From Diadema setosum (Eukaryota; Echinodermata; Echinoidea; Diadematoida; Diadematidae): DNA of 64,000 nucleotides. The translations under genes were made by a program, and so were the position numbers. The stretch spans positions 4,291,548 through 4,355,547 of the forward strand of contig NC_092704.1 in the NCBI RefSeq assembly GCF_964275005.1, given 5' to 3'. Below, in pieces: positions 1 to 14,623 of the stretch. The first letter of the stretch is position 1, and the number at the start of each line of letters is the position of its first letter. The notes below the pieces were generated by a model. It saw only the letters and a program-made list of their open reading frames with translations. It was not told the origin of the DNA and made no database searches.

Positions 1-1019
1 AAGACATAGATATGGGAAAAGATTGAGAGAGAAAAATAGAGAGCGATATAGGGGAAGAGAGATACATTGTAACTGTATTTAGAGAATTAATCACAAGCGA
101 GAGATAAAGAAGAAGACGATTAATATATACATATAGTGGTATATATGGGGAGAGCAACAAAGATATAAAAAGACACAAAGAATGAGCTAGATAGATTAAT
201 GGATGCATAGATAAATAGATTGATAGATAGATGGATAGATAGATAGATGACAGATAAACAAAGAAAAAAACAAAGAAAGAGATGGGGGAGGAGATAAGGG
301 AGATCTGAGTTCGAATTGAGAGAGAACAAGAGATTTGGTTCACAAGTAGCCCCACGCTCCCTCGTCATATTAACTACCAAGATCCTACTTCCACCTGATA
401 CCAGGGCAATCGAGTGGGGGCACTACAGACCACTCGTCATACCCGACAATTCGTCTCGACGAACCGAACGAACTTTCAACATGCCACAGAAAAAAAAAAA
501 ATCAGAGATAGTGTGTCTCAATAAGACTCCTGCAAGAAGCTTCTATTCTATTCTTGCAGCACTTCCCAACGGTCACCAGATAAAGACGTCTTACATATTA
601 AGAACATTGTCGTTTAAAAGTGAGCATTATTTTGTCGTCATATTAGTGTGATATTTTTATCTCGCTTACATGTACTGATGTACCTGAAATACAACCCTCT
701 TGTTTTTCACTCCCACGTTAGATCATTCATCTTTTCAGGAGCATCTATCAGCTAAAAATGGTAGTTTCTATATTTTCAATCAAACTTCTCCCCTCAGTGG
801 CATTTTCAGTCTCGTAAGCGTGTGTACGAAGAATTGTATCCTAGTGAAATTAAAAGCAACCGCTGATGTACTCTCTTTATTATTTCACATAGATTGCAGA
901 CATGAGAGTGCGTTAGTGCAGACGTATTTCAACTCGTATCAGGAATTTAACGTGTGCATTATTCGTTTTATAAAATCTGTCTATGGGGTCCATGAACTAT
1001 GAAATAAGCTGTTGTATGT

Positions 1020-1400
1020 CAGCACGATGGGGCCTTTGTTCGATCGGCCAAGTAGACGTTTACAGGTCGTTATTCCGAAGGTACGTTAATCCCAAAACGA
1101 AAAAAAAAAAAGTTCATGAAATTCCAAAGGTTCGTTAGTACACAACTTCTCTTCGTTTTCTGATTAATGAACCTTATTTTATGTTCTGATTAACGAGCCT
1201 TCTGTACATGCCGTGTATCTTCGGAATATCGAGTCTGTGGAATTAACGTCGCAAAATGTTCTGATTAACGAATGCCATTCCATTTTTGGATTAATGGACA
1301 TGTAGGTATAGGGAAATAGTGTATTTCGGAACAACTAAACTTCGAAATGGGAAAATTATTTCATTTTTGGATTAGTGAACATTTTGAATAACGAGCATCT
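1020..1400. repeat. Degenerate interspersed repeat with TGATTAACGA subunits
   Basis: Short motifs related to TCTGATTAACGA recur (about 1158, 1176, 1258, with diverged TTTGGATTAATGG forms near 1285 and 1363), together with GGTTCGTTA near 1130 and ACGTTAATCC near 1084. Subunits occur in both orientations, which suggests a decayed foldback or minisatellite-bearing element. Family not identified. Confidence 0.5.
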
Positions 1401-2127
1401 CCCGCGCAGACGACGTACCCTTTATGAATCAAAGCGATTGTACGTTTGTATTCAAGCTGCGCACACTACAGCTAGCTGCGAAGACCCCTGGATCATAGGA
1501 TAGTAAGCAGTGCAGTTTTTTTTTTCCTTGCTGCACACTATTTGTACTCCCCTCTGATTGGCGACATTCTTCAACTAATTTGAAATTATGTTTTATTTTA
1601 AATGCACGATGAATGCATCTCCTGTAAGTTCAAAGATGTGTGGATTAGCACGTACGCTTCACAAAGAGACAGAAATACTGACATTATACAGAGAGTATGT
1701 TTGCCTCGTTATTAATCAATCCAATATGAGATGAAACATTTCTATTCCTTAGAATTTGCAATGATCAATGATGATAACATTTACAGTATGGCCTACTTGT
1801 AATTCATTGCCATTGATACATGAGGTGATTGTCTACTAGGTAGGCCATATATTCAAACTCTTTTATGGGTTCTGAATATTTCTAATATTTCTTTTGTTGT
1901 TGTTTTTTACTTGCTTTTCTTTTACGTTTTTTGATGATGTATTGAATGTGATTTATCATCATTCATGCCTGTTGAATACAGTCAGTTTAATTGACCAAAT
2001 ACTCAGTAACCACTAAAATTTTAATATGTGATTAATAAAAGAGAGAGAAATTGTAAAGTTTATTTGTTTTCTTCTCTGCCTAGAGTTAAACGTATAGAAT
2101 GAATTAGTACGAGATCAAATTGATGTG

Positions 2128-2128
<1 letters not shown>

Positions 2129-2187
<59 letters not shown>
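2129..2187. repeat. (GATT)n microsatellite
   Basis: About 15 uninterrupted GATT units. It directly precedes an AT-rich stretch running to the GT microsatellite near 2637 and may be the tail of an old retroelement insertion. Confidence 0.9.
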
Positions 2188-2189
<2 letters not shown>

Positions 2190-2636
2190 TTATTGCCACT
2201 TCATGGGGTGGAACACCCTGATCAGCAGAGCTGGTTTCCATAGGGGTCCACATACTTACGTAAATAACGGTAAAATGCAAACAATACATACATCTTGAAT
2301 AAAATCAAATATCATGTATGCACAGCATTTTATAGAACGATACAAGACACATAGAACAATGTTAGATTCAAAATTAAAATACATGTAACACAACTTTAAC
2401 AACTATATGGCAGTTACGCTGTAAAATAGATAAAAAATATTAATTAAAAAAATACACATGTAAATAGAAATATATAGTAACATACTGCACATCATTACAT
2501 GAATACCGATTTAACAGTAGGCCCCGCGGGCACATCAAACAACAATAAGTAAACGTCACGCAAAGAGTACACTACAACAGAAACACACTTTCACAAAGCA
2601 AGATACTAAATTACTGTAAATAAAATAAAATAAAAT

Positions 2637-2684
2637 GTGTGCGTGTGTGTGCTCGTGTGTGTGCGTGTATGTGTGTGTGTGTGT

Positions 2685-2716
<32 letters not shown>

Positions 2717-2717
2717 A
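2637..2717. repeat. (GT)n microsatellite
   Basis: GT dinucleotide run with a few C, A and T interruptions. Confidence 0.9.
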
Positions 2718-4817
2718 GGCTGCACCATATAGCAGATATAATTGCCTGCATGCGCTCCTTTTATGTGACGTTTATTTATTATTGATCAAATACGAGGTGA
2801 AAAAAATAGGATGGCGCCTCTTTCTGACATGCACAGCAAAAGCGACGTGATTTCGTTCACGGGGTCAGACACCTTAACTTATCCTTTTAGTCATGTCTTC
2901 TAAACTTGGTTAAAGGCCATCTTCCAATATCTAGGTATAGAAACGCATCCACAAAGAGAGACAGATGTCACGGGGACCACTGATGATGCTTTGTCTTATT
3001 CCCCCAAGACCTCCTCCTTTCAGGCGTGACGTTAAAAGTTTCTTTCAAACAGCATTTCGTGAAAAACAGACCTCAGCAGAGATGGCAGAACAACGAACCG
3101 CTGTCCCTGAGATGCGGAGAATTAGAAATAGTCTTCCACCGAAAGCGTTTGCCACACATGAAAAATATTCCAAAGAGGAATTAGCCTAGATTTTGGATGT
3201 GATGTTGTTTTGCCTCGTATTGCGTCTGCTCAGTTTTATTGCCAAAATCGATTCCCGTGTGCCCCCGTGGATAACTACGCGCTGAGAGTGAGCGAGAAAA
3301 AGGCGACATGCTAATCATAAGGGAAGCAACTCATATTTACCAAATAAAATGGGGTCAATTAGTCATATTATAAGCCATTTCTGAAAGGTGACCAGTTGTT
3401 TTGTCATGTAAGTGAATTTCATGCGTGGTTGTGTGCAAAGAGTCATGCAGTTGTGATTGTGAGTATGAGTTGTGTGTGTGTGTGTGCACGTGTGTTCATG
3501 TGTTTAGTTACATTGAATGTGTGCGAACAGGGGTGTAAAGCAGTACAAAAATGCACAATTTCTAAAGCAACGATGCAAATGTATATGGAGCATACGCACG
3601 CCAACTTAACACAAACATGATATAAATGCAGAACATGATCAAAAAGAAATTTCATGCCTTATCATAAATCATAATTTCAGTGTTAACGTGTTTGAAATTA
3701 TTGGTGAGTGAAAAATGAAAGCATACAACAGCTGCGAGAGTGCATATCGAGTTTTTATAACATTAAACGCATTGTTCAGTGATATGGACGAGAATCCAAG
3801 GTTGTCTTGCGTTATAATGAATACAATGAAAGGTTTTTCATACTCATTCAAAATATTACCGATAATCTCAGTAACGCATGCAATGATACAGAATTTTGTA
3901 AGAAAGGTTAACAGTCCCGACAGCATTCCCTTCATTACGTAACAATTAACAATCTAATGAGTACCAATTTATCCCATTAAGACACTCTTCAAACGACGTT
4001 TTGACGTGTTATATCAGTGACTTTTTGTGATGTAATAACGATCCAGGCTCCAGACACAAAACCATGAACATTTTTCGTTTAGAAACTCTGTACCATGTGT
4101 GTACGTTGTTGTTCTATATAATACAAGCCCTGCCCAATGCAAAAGCCCAATCTGACTTTTTTTTTTCGTTGAAAATATTGTAACTCGCTGTTTTATCTAA
4201 TATAGTCATCTCTTCCCCACGACCTTTTTAAGAAAACAAGGAATCGTATCTTATTCTCTTGCATAGAATATACCCAGGGGATACTTCTCTAATGACATGT
4301 GTGAAACGAGCAAACATAAACATTACCTGTGGAACAGTTCATTCATTTATTAGCTATATCGATGATCCCCTATGAACAGGCCAATCGTACAGCTTCTTTT
4401 TTTGCAGAAAATATAAGTCTGTGATGTGTGCGTTGACATTTTCCTTGTTGTGACCTCATCCTCTACGATAAACCCATACGTCACAGATCCAGAGAGCAGA
4501 CTAAGAGGCACAAAATTAGAAAAAAAAAAGTCAGTGAGATTGGCTATGGTAACTGTGGATGATACAGCATCATCGTTGCTTAATTTGGTCTGATCGCGTC
4601 TTTCCGTGATGGACACTCGCCTCCCCTCATCACTTGGCCCGGGTGTCGCCGGACCGTGGACATCTCGAGATGGGTGAAAGTGGAGTTTTACGAGCCGCTC
4701 GTAAAGCTTGCACCATGCATGCATCCTCCCGCGTGGAGCAAGCATAACATCTGATGATTCGGAGGAAATTGATCCCGTGATGAATGAGTTCTATCCGTTA
4801 GCTTTCAGACAAGAAGA

Positions 4818-5135
4818 GAGGGACAATGTGAGATAAATAGAGAAAAGAAGAAGGAAAAAGAAAAAGAAAAAAAAGATGAAGGAGAAATAAAAGAAGCAGC
4901 AGAAGAAAAAGAATAAGGAGAAGGAGGAAAAAGAGAAGATAGTGATGATGATTAAGGAGTTGAGGAAAAGGAGAAGATGAAGAAATAGAAGAAGAAGAAG
5001 AAGAAGAAGAAGAAGAAGAAGAAGAGAAAGTAGAAGATGAAGGAAAGGGAAAAGGAGTATATAAATGAAGAAGAAAAAGAAGAAGAAGAAGAAGAGGAGA
5101 GGAAGAGGAGAAGTATTAGAAGAAAATGTGAAAGA
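4818..5135. repeat. GA/GAA-rich purine tract
   Basis: About 300 bases almost entirely A and G on the plus strand, with long GAA runs near 4990-5025 and 5070-5095. Extended purine strands of this kind can form triplex DNA; that is general knowledge, not shown here. Confidence 0.85.
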
Positions 5136-7176
5136 AGAGGATCAGAAGACGGACAACGGAGGAAGAGAGACTGAAAGAAAAAGTAGGAAAGGACTAGAAT
5201 AAAAAGGCCAAAGAAAATGTGGAGGTCTTGAAGATCTCTTTGACAACATTGACAAGAAGTGCAAGTGTCTGATTACAAACAACCTCCATACATCCACCAG
5301 AATCCAAATGAAGCATGTCCATAAAACGCGTCTCCCACTTTTTGAATGACAGTGGCCAATGAACCTCAACGTTCTCATTAATGGATATCTCTTACAATAG
5401 TCACTACGTCTTCTCAAAATCATGTGTGTGATAAATCGTTCGCAGCTCGTAACCAAATCATCGTTTTGCCTCCTTTTCACTCAATAATGATTTTTTTTTT
5501 AAATGAAACAAATTCAACAATGTAGAAGATGGTTAGAGAGTGTTTCCTCTTGGGTGGAGAAACAATAACATGTCTAATGTGCGTTGTGTGCTAGGAATAC
5601 GAGGTAAGTACGGCAATGTTAACAGTGTCCTTTTTTTTTCTGCTTGTTTTAGACAATGCCGTACATAAGTCATCAACATAGGTACCAGTCCGATCACGTA
5701 ATAATGAAGCCACAGAGGCCTGAAGTTCTCATGACATACCGCTTCTCAATGAACCTTGGCCAATCAAGATTTACCATCAGTGTAGGCGAGATGAAGTCTG
5801 CTTTAAGAAGGGCCACAGCGGGAACTGGATGTGTTCATGTTTGTTATGGCGGCTGTGCACGGTTGGATTGCTTCATGACCGCCACTTCGAAGGGGGAGGA
5901 TGCTCGTTGAACCAGCACGCCTCCAACGACAAGTGCATTTCACGATGTACGGACGGAAACGAGATCCTACTTGTCTGGCAGTCCTTTTCATTTCCATGTG
6001 AATTGTACCCACTGCCATGACTGCGGCCGCACATAATCATGAATGTGGGTATACCAGTCAGATCACGTAATAATGGTAAAGCCACAAAGAGAATCCCTAC
6101 ACAAGGGGCGTTCCATGGGTAGACTGGCAATAATAGCGAATTACCACGATTACGGTGCAACCACCTAAACCTATAAGCATAATGCATAGCAGGACCTATG
6201 GTGCACCCCAATCGACAATATACACCTCGCACAAGGAGCCCCATATCCATTATCAGACTATAGGGCTCATAAGTATATAACGGCGGCGCTCCCACACGCT
6301 GTGTTTGAGTGTAGGCCTACAGGCTGTATGTGTCCGTTCTTATATAACATTCACTGTTTCACACATAGTACCTGAAAATTTCTGCATCCATGTCATCAAC
6401 ATACACGGGCATACTGAATTACCGAAATATTCGAACGCTGTTCAGAGTACAGACCACTTCGTAATTGATGGATAACTGGAAAACATGTTCAAAAGCTTTG
6501 AATGAAATAGGTAGAAAAACTTAAAAAAAAACCCACCCATAATACAATATTTTTCTTGGTTTATCCATCGTCATTTTTATACCATTTCTTTCTACCACAT
6601 TCAATCGTCTCTGGTGACATTATATGAGGGTATAGGTACTACATGCTACTGGCATGTCTGGGACCCCGGTTGTAATCTTCAAAGTCTTTGTCAAAGCTGC
6701 GGGTACCTCATTTTATCAGCTCCATGATAGGTTCTTTTATGGACGAGAAACGGGAGACTCTCTTCCGCCCTAGCTATTCAATACGTCTTTGGATAGTGCC
6801 CTGAACTAAACGATATGACAACAGGTATTAAGCTCCCGAACCCTACAGTATAACTGGAATCATACTCGTGCAAATCCCAGGTATACAAGCCCGCTTTCCT
6901 GTTAGTATCTTGGATTCTCCTCCGCACATTACTGACGCCTCATGAACACGTTTGCCCCTTGGAAAAAGCAAAACAAAACACGCTTTCCTTCAAAGGTTCG
7001 ATACACTGTTGGAACATAGCAGGGAGCTTCACCGCGGGTTCGTTCATTCGGCGAAATCTGCGTAAAAAAGTAATGATCTCCAGCAAACGACAATAAAGGC
7101 CAAGACACGGCGGGAAACACCACTGCCTTCGAGAAAGTCAATAACAGACGCAGGGCTGTGCCACAACTAGACCATC

Positions 7177-7216
7177 ATGAATGTTAGCCTGCAGGGTAAA
7201 GTTGCCGTCGTAACAG
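7177..7216 (+). CDS. SDR exon 1 (start codon, first beta strand)
   Basis: Begins at an ATG with A at -3 and encodes [14 protein letters not shown] up to the first base of the Gly codon. The donor is G|GTACAG. The leading [10 protein letters not shown] segment is the standard start of classical SDRs, which is why this ATG was chosen. The exon ends in phase 1. Confidence 0.88.
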
Positions 7217-10200
7217 GTACAGACTTACAATTTGTACTTATTTATCCCGAACAAGAAGTTGCCTTCGACCTCATTATCCGACATTTCTTTAAAACTCAAT
7301 AATTGTGTGTAAGGTATACTTCTCTAATGACATGTGTAAAACGCGCAAACTTGAAGAACGAATGCATATCCTTGTTAATTTCAAATAAATATAAAGTCCA
7401 TAAGTCCATAAAATGATCACCAAAACTTGAAACATACCTTGTGATACGTTAATAACAGGTAAATCAACAGTGTCAGACACGAGAAAGGATTTGGAAAAAT
7501 CGCTATGTAACACGAACCAGAAAGAAGTGGTGGGTGATAATGCATGGTGTCCAGTGGATAGTCGTTTGCTGATATTCAAGAGTGATTTTTTTTTTTCTTT
7601 TGCTGTTGGGACTGAAAACTAAACTCATTTCTTATGAGTCCTTAGATAAAAATAATGTCAGCAAACTATACTTAGTGGATACACACTACCCGGCTCTTAG
7701 CAACATTTTTTTTAATACCCCTAGTCTTTTGTCTTTGTCCGCAGCTCCAAGTCATTGAACGATACCGTTATAGCACTTTTTTTTTTTGTAAACACGGCGA
7801 AATATGTACAGTCTCGTTTAAGCGATACTAAAGTATTCATGTGGTTCGATATTTCGTTCTTAATACTAATTTTGCACTGGTACAATTTAAGTTGGTCGAG
7901 ATAAACATTTCCGTTCTCCGTATAATTTCACGCCTATAAATTCGGGAACCTACCGTTTTTACAAGCATCACTGCTTTTATGTAGGCCCCATCATATTTCT
8001 GACATTGATTTGTGATATCCTCAGATGATAATGACCATTTATATTTTTGTGTAATGTTTGTTTGTCTTTTTTTTCAACATAAGATATGGTTGCATATATT
8101 TTGTACTTTTGTTTTATTGTCAATCATTTTGTAATCCCATCACTGAGAAAGTGGAAATATGAAATAAACTTCAAACTTGAAATTTGAAAAGAAACAGAAA
8201 ATGGACGTTATACGCTCTATAGGACGGAAAGTATTACACACTCAAAGTACAAACACACTGCAAACAACTTACTGTACATGTATGTACAGGCCCTATACTA
8301 TACTGGATCATTAGGGTGTACGAATCACGTGCTTGAAATGTACTTTATTTATGGTATCAGTGTCACTCTTACATGTATGCTTTACAACTTACATGTAACT
8401 ATCCTGATTGTTAACGTTCGTGTTTTGGGTAAGCCCGACACCTAGGCTGTTAGTAGTTGAACTTTGATATTACTAAAAACTTTCATCGGTTTGGGATGAC
8501 AATAAATTTAAATGTTTAAGCTTCTACCAACCTTTAATTGTAGTGGGCAAGCTTTCGTCCTACTCCTGAGGACTTTCTCAACAAAGACAGGCAACGGCAG
8601 CAAGAAAACACCTCACTGCATAAGGCTTGAGAAAGTCCTCAGTATATAGGACGAAAGCTTGCCCACTACAATCAAAGGTTGTTAGAAGCTTAAACATTTA
8701 AATCTAACTGTGATATTGCTTTTTATAATGCTCACCATTATGATTCATTCAGTATTCTTTACCCATAGGGTAGCCCCATCAGTGGTTTATACGCTGCTAT
8801 TCTTGGGGGTCCTGCAACACTGCTTTTGTCCAGACAGAAAGCTGAGTCTAGTACATCACCTTATGAAAGCAAATTCTTTGAATGATGATAATATTAGTCG
8901 TAATGATAGTTGTTGGTGTTTTTTGATTTTGTTTCAAATCGATTTGTTCACCGTGAACTCTAAGAAACAATAGGTGTTAAAAGCAGGCAGCCGAAAACCT
9001 TAAGCCACTCCGAAGGACGATAGGCAGTGGGGATAAAGTGCCTTGCCTATTAATTGTCTAAAGGACGTGGCAGTCGCTGCAACCGGGGTCGTATCCGTAT
9101 GAGTCGTATGAGTCGTATGAGTATGATGATGATAACACAAATCATAATGAAAATACTGATTGTTTGTATGGTTAATATAATGTTTACCAACACTCTCATT
9201 TTTACTAGCAGTTTAATAATATTTATTAATAATGCCCAGTGTTCATTTGGAGAGGATGGGTATTCTTAAAAAAAAAATGCTGCACGGATGAGCAATAAAA
9301 CGCTTCCTGTCTAGTAACGGTCACGAAAGTTTCCAAGGGGGTCTGTTATCTAACTAGAGTTTACATTGACGAAGGAGCGAATGTGGTCAGATGCTCTAAC
9401 TAGCATGTGGTTTCGCTGAAACAATGAAGTGTCAGAGTTTTCATAGTTTAACGACACATATTGTTATGTGATCAGAGTGACATTACTTTCCATATACAAA
9501 GTAGTGTGAAATTACCCCCTCCCCCCCCCCGAAAAAAAATAATGATAATTGAACATCGTAGGTATAAAGTATTTCTCCCTTAATACACAATACATGACTT
9601 CCAACATAAGACCGCTTGCAATTCTAAATATTGAAACGTCGATTATGTAGTCATAATATAGCCATATATAATGTGATGTGTTAGATGTTTTCACTTCATA
9701 TTTTGTACCTTGCTTTGAATACTTCAACAAGTTGTGTGAAATAAAATGGAAACTATAGAAATAAAGGATGCTGTGATGAATACACGTTAAAATTGACAAG
9801 GCGCACTTTTGTTTTACAACAAAACAAGAAGATTGACATTCGACATATTAGGGACGTTAAAATAGATGGTTTCAGATAATAGGCATAAAACGCTGGCAGA
9901 TAAGGAATTGAAAATTGAAATAGACACTTTTGCAACCACTAATTTTAATGAAAAGCACCAGACACACAAACAGACACACACACACCCACACATGAATGCA
10001 ATGCCATTTGTATGTGAACTATAATTTGTTACTTACAAAAAAGAAAGTCAAAGACGAAATAGGTCAATATAGTTTGGACTTCGCAAAAGAAACACCTTCA
10101 GGTCTTTTTCAATCCAGACAAATTAAATGAACATCTCAAGGAACTAAGCAGAATTATCAGAGACATATGCTCAATCGTATCCACATGATATAATTGGTTT

Positions 10201-13200
10201 GTGTTTGGCGAGAGGTTTGTCTCTACATTGATGAGACAAGATCGAGAGAGTATCAGAAATACTCTTTGTTGACGATGATAGGATGATAGCCTAACCATAT
10301 TTGCACGCAGAGATATTCGTCTTCCTGTGTATCTGCATTGTTCTTTCACATTTTACCCTTTAGGGAGATACGCATCTTTCGTCTTGAATGAACGCACGTC
10401 AGTGCAGCGATGCTGAGATTAGGGGAGACTTGATCGCCAAGATGTTGTTTTGAATAAAAGCAGTCAAACAGAAACAACAGATTTGAATGATATGGAACAA
10501 ATGATAAGAAAACCATGCCCGTCTGAATGCCAGTAAGGTACTTTGTCATCGCAAGAAACGTCTGCTGAATTTGCATATCAGTAATTTTACCTTGATTCTT
10601 TGAACTTTCATATTTCTCTCTGAATCTGTTAGCATGTTTATTTGTTTATTTATCTGTTCTTTTTTTTTCTATTTGTTTACGTTAGCTTTAAAATAAGGGA
10701 TAACAGTTTCACATTTTCTTGACTGAATCAGCTTTGTTCTCAATCTTGGAAAATTATATTCATTAGCCTAAGTAGCTTATGTAGATACTTGGCATAATAT
10801 ATAATATCCTGAAACTTGAAGACTCAGTTAATCAGACTTTTCTAAGGTTTCCTACGAGTAGGAATACAACACCAGTTTGTAATTTTTGATAATGCAAAAT
10901 TAATGAAAAAACCGAAAGATATGACAATTTGCATCATAAACTAGTTTGAATATGTACAATAATCAAGCAAATTGTACCATATGCCATGTATATGACCTGA
11001 AAAAGTTTTGAAGTCCAATTTGTTGTTGCTTACTAGTATTTGAAATGGGTATTGAAGGAAAGATTAGGCTTGCTTGCCACTTTGGCAACCTCAGGCACTT
11101 ACAATTTAGTAGCCTAATCATCTAGTTAGCTTAGTATCTGATATGTTGTTAGCGTGCAATAAAAGAAATTAGCCGATCATGATAAGTAGGCTGATAAAAA
11201 TAATTGCCCTAGGGTGCCAAAGTGGCTATCAGGCTTAATGTATTTCACTATTCATTTAAAACACGAGTAAACAACCACAACAATGATAAAAATCGAGCTT
11301 GTAATAAAAAAAAAAAAAAACTTTTCAAGGTCACATACATGGTTACTTGGTATTGGTATTATCTACTAGGCTATCGTACACTTGCAATTTAGCTCATTTA
11401 TGATATTCAAGACACTTGCACCATTTCAAAATATATAAGACCAAAGCTACAAATGTAGCTTTGGTCTCGTAATAGAAAACCTTTCCTTTGAAAACTCGCA
11501 CTTTTTGTGTTTACAGGCTTTCTATATTGAAATTAACAATAAGTCGTTGCGCTTATTACTGGTCTTGAATATGCTAATTAGGCCAATAAATGCCCAGGTT
11601 GCCATGGTAGCAACCAAGCTAAGTTTTCCTCAAAACACTCGTTAAACACATTAAACAATAAAAAGGTTGTACTCAATAACACTTACTTAACAACCAGGCC
11701 ATGGACGTACATAAATGGTACGTTACCACCTACTGGACTATAACGTAGGCCCACATTATGCGAATTAGCTTATTATGGTTATTATGCTATTTGAGACACT
11801 GGCATCACTTGAAATTGAAAACTGGTGTTGTAAAAGGAATCCCCATTACAGGAAACCCTTGAAAATCTGTTTTTAACGTTTTTCAGGCTTCCTGTTTTCG
11901 AATTAGAAATATTGCATCTTGCATACATGCCATTTACATGGCTATGCTGATTAGGATAATAAAATTATCCAAGGTTGCCAAGCGGACACCAAGCTAGATT
12001 TACTTTTATACCCTTCTAGAACACGGTTATACAGAAGAAAACAACTTGTGCTTAACAAATTTTCCAGGTTATGTACATAATCTGTAGGGCTGTCTACTTG
12101 ACTATCATCAAATAAAAACGACAGTGTGCCTTCAAGCTAAAGTGCTAGGATGTTTAATGCGTATATTTTTTTATATTTTAGGAAGAAACCTACTGCATGT
12201 GAATTTCTCTTCCCCTGTCTCTCCATCTCTCCAGTACATATGAATTTTTTATATTCTTGTGTGTGTGTGTGTATGTGTGTGTGTGCGTGTTTGTGTGTGT
12301 ATGTATTTGTGTATGTGTGCTTGTGTATTTAACATTCAGGTGGAATGTACAGCTACGAACGATATTCAAACTTTTCAAAAACAAGAAATAAGCTTCTCAT
12401 AATACTTCCTTTCTGGGAAGAACACAGTTTGAGCATAGAGTAAAATTCGACGGCTAAGCAGTGTGCAAAATAGTGTCCACACTATGTTCAGTGTGCACAC
12501 ATGTTATAGTCAACTATGGTATGTGTACATACTATGACCACACTGTGAACACTGTGGGACACTGTGTTTTTGCAGGGTTACATCTTATGGGTTGGATACT
12601 TTATTGAAAACGATACTTTGTGCTGAGAGAATGACCGGATACTCAGTTTGGCAAGCTAGGCGTATTAAGATTTGGTTATATTTGAATTGTGTGTACCATA
12701 AAATGGCAGTCTGAAATGAAGGGTCCTGAGGGAATCGAGTAAGTGCATTGTAAGTGCGAGTTCGGTATCATTAACAGGGTAGGGGGGGGGGTGAGGTGGT
12801 GTACTTTTCATATGGCTTTGAGCGCTGCACCGTGGCTGAAAGACGCCGTGTGAAACAAGTAACATCACCAGCATTATCCCACAATTTATTGGTCGTGCAC
12901 CTGGTTCCGAAAACGGCCGATAGTTTGGTTCATGATATGGTTTTCCATATTGCCGTATCGTTCTTACGTGTGATCTACAAACGAGATTTCTTGAAAAACT
13001 TGTTGTCTCTATGCCTTTCATACATGGTTTATACCTTGAAATCCAATTTATTCATTGAAATCATAACCACAAACCTCAAACAAGTAGTTAATCCAATGCA
13101 AAAATATGCAACATATCGGCAAGATTGCTCTTGTGATTGTACTCTTATGTTTGCCGTTTTGGAAGGGAAGAAATCATTATACAGTGCTCTTTTTTATCTT

Positions 13201-13502
13201 CATTTTTGTCAATCTACAAATGCCCTCGCTGAGATTACACGTTTCATGCAGGGGCCGCGGAAGCGGGGGGGGGGGGGGGGGGGAAGCGGGGGGGGGGGCT
13301 GGGGGGGGGGGGGCTGCAGTCCCCCCACACTTTTGGTTCGTCAAAAAAAAAAAAATCGAAAAAAAAAAATCGAAGAAAATCACAACACTCATGAATTTAA
13401 ATTCCCAAAGATTCCGCCCTTATATTTTTCCCGTCTAAGCGGGGGGGGGGGGGGGGGGAGGGGGGGTCTTGACCTTGCCACCCCCTCCCCCCGGTCCCGC
13501 AG

Positions 13503-13534
<32 letters not shown>

Positions 13535-14584
13535 GAAAAACGTTCCGCGGCCCCTGTCATGAACGTAAATATTGGAGGTGTGAGCATTTGATTTATGAAG
13601 ACAAAATATCTCTCTCCCTCTCTCTCTCCATCTCTCTCTCTCTCTCTCTCTCCGACCCCTTCCCTTTTTCGTTTCTCGTGTTTTCCTTTTATTTCCCTCT
13701 TTGCGAGTAATTTTTGTTCTCTAAATTTCATTTTTTTTTTGTATTCCGGAAGAGAACCACATCAAACTGTGACCAATGACTATTTAGTCAATTTCCTCCA
13801 CTTCTTAGAATTCACGCAGAGTGCCTGGTTCTCATCACATTGATATTGAATGTAGAGCATTTCTGTCATTCTTTAGTTGCATTTTCCGTCAACCATTGAA
13901 CGTGAGTGGCGCTCTACAATTACCACTTAAGGGCGGTAACCAATCGCCTGAACACAGCCAGACAGCGAAGTGATGATTTTGGCTGATGGTAAAGAGTGGC
14001 TTGTCAGTGAAACCAAGACTGCATCTTTACTCTGACTCACTCTCTCTCTCTCTTCCATGATATAAAAGAACTAAAGATAAAAATGTAAAGACTACTTGTG
14101 TAGGTAAAGCATCTTACTATCCATCATGATCCATTCACACACACACACACACACACATAAAAAACAAACAATGAACACCAACAAGTACGGAACACTTTTT
14201 ATCCGGTACGTCATAGAGGCATTAAACACCCTGTTCTTGAAGCAGAAATTATTGGATTCACACTTACAATGCTTATTCACACAGCATCACTTGATTACTT
14301 TCTCCAAGTTTTCCTGTGAAGAGAAAATGAGGACTAAAAGTTTTACTAATTTGGTTGCTTTAGAACAAAACACTGTTGAACAAAAGTTTTTGTATTTTTT
14401 TTTCAAAAACAGTGACATTGAAACGAAGAAGATCTTATGTGTACTTTCACTTTCTATGGCTCACATGATTAAAACTAGACTGTGATGTTTATGTCATTGC
14501 GACATTGCTACTTACACCCCCACACACGCACACATCCACATATACATACATGAAATACACACACACACACACACACACACACAA

Positions 14585-14623
<39 letters not shown>

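Larger units (their letters stand above)
1..7176. other. Non-coding upstream region
   Basis: No exon could be supported here on either strand; open frames are short and show no recognisable domain. It holds purine-rich DNA with GATA units (about 1-300), a degenerate interspersed repeat (1020-1400), GATT and GT microsatellites, a long GA-rich tract, and a small duplication: a block with CAGTC(A/C)GATCACG and GTAATAATG occurs near 5680 and again near 6050. The 5' UTR and promoter of the SDR gene should lie at the right end, but I see no convincing TATA box close to the start codon. Confidence 0.6.

Noticed and set aside
12796..13536. 246-codon open frame on the plus strand
   Set aside because: Its second half is poly-Gly and poly-Pro produced by G and C homopolymers inside a foldback, the first half has no domain, and it lies within an SDR intron.
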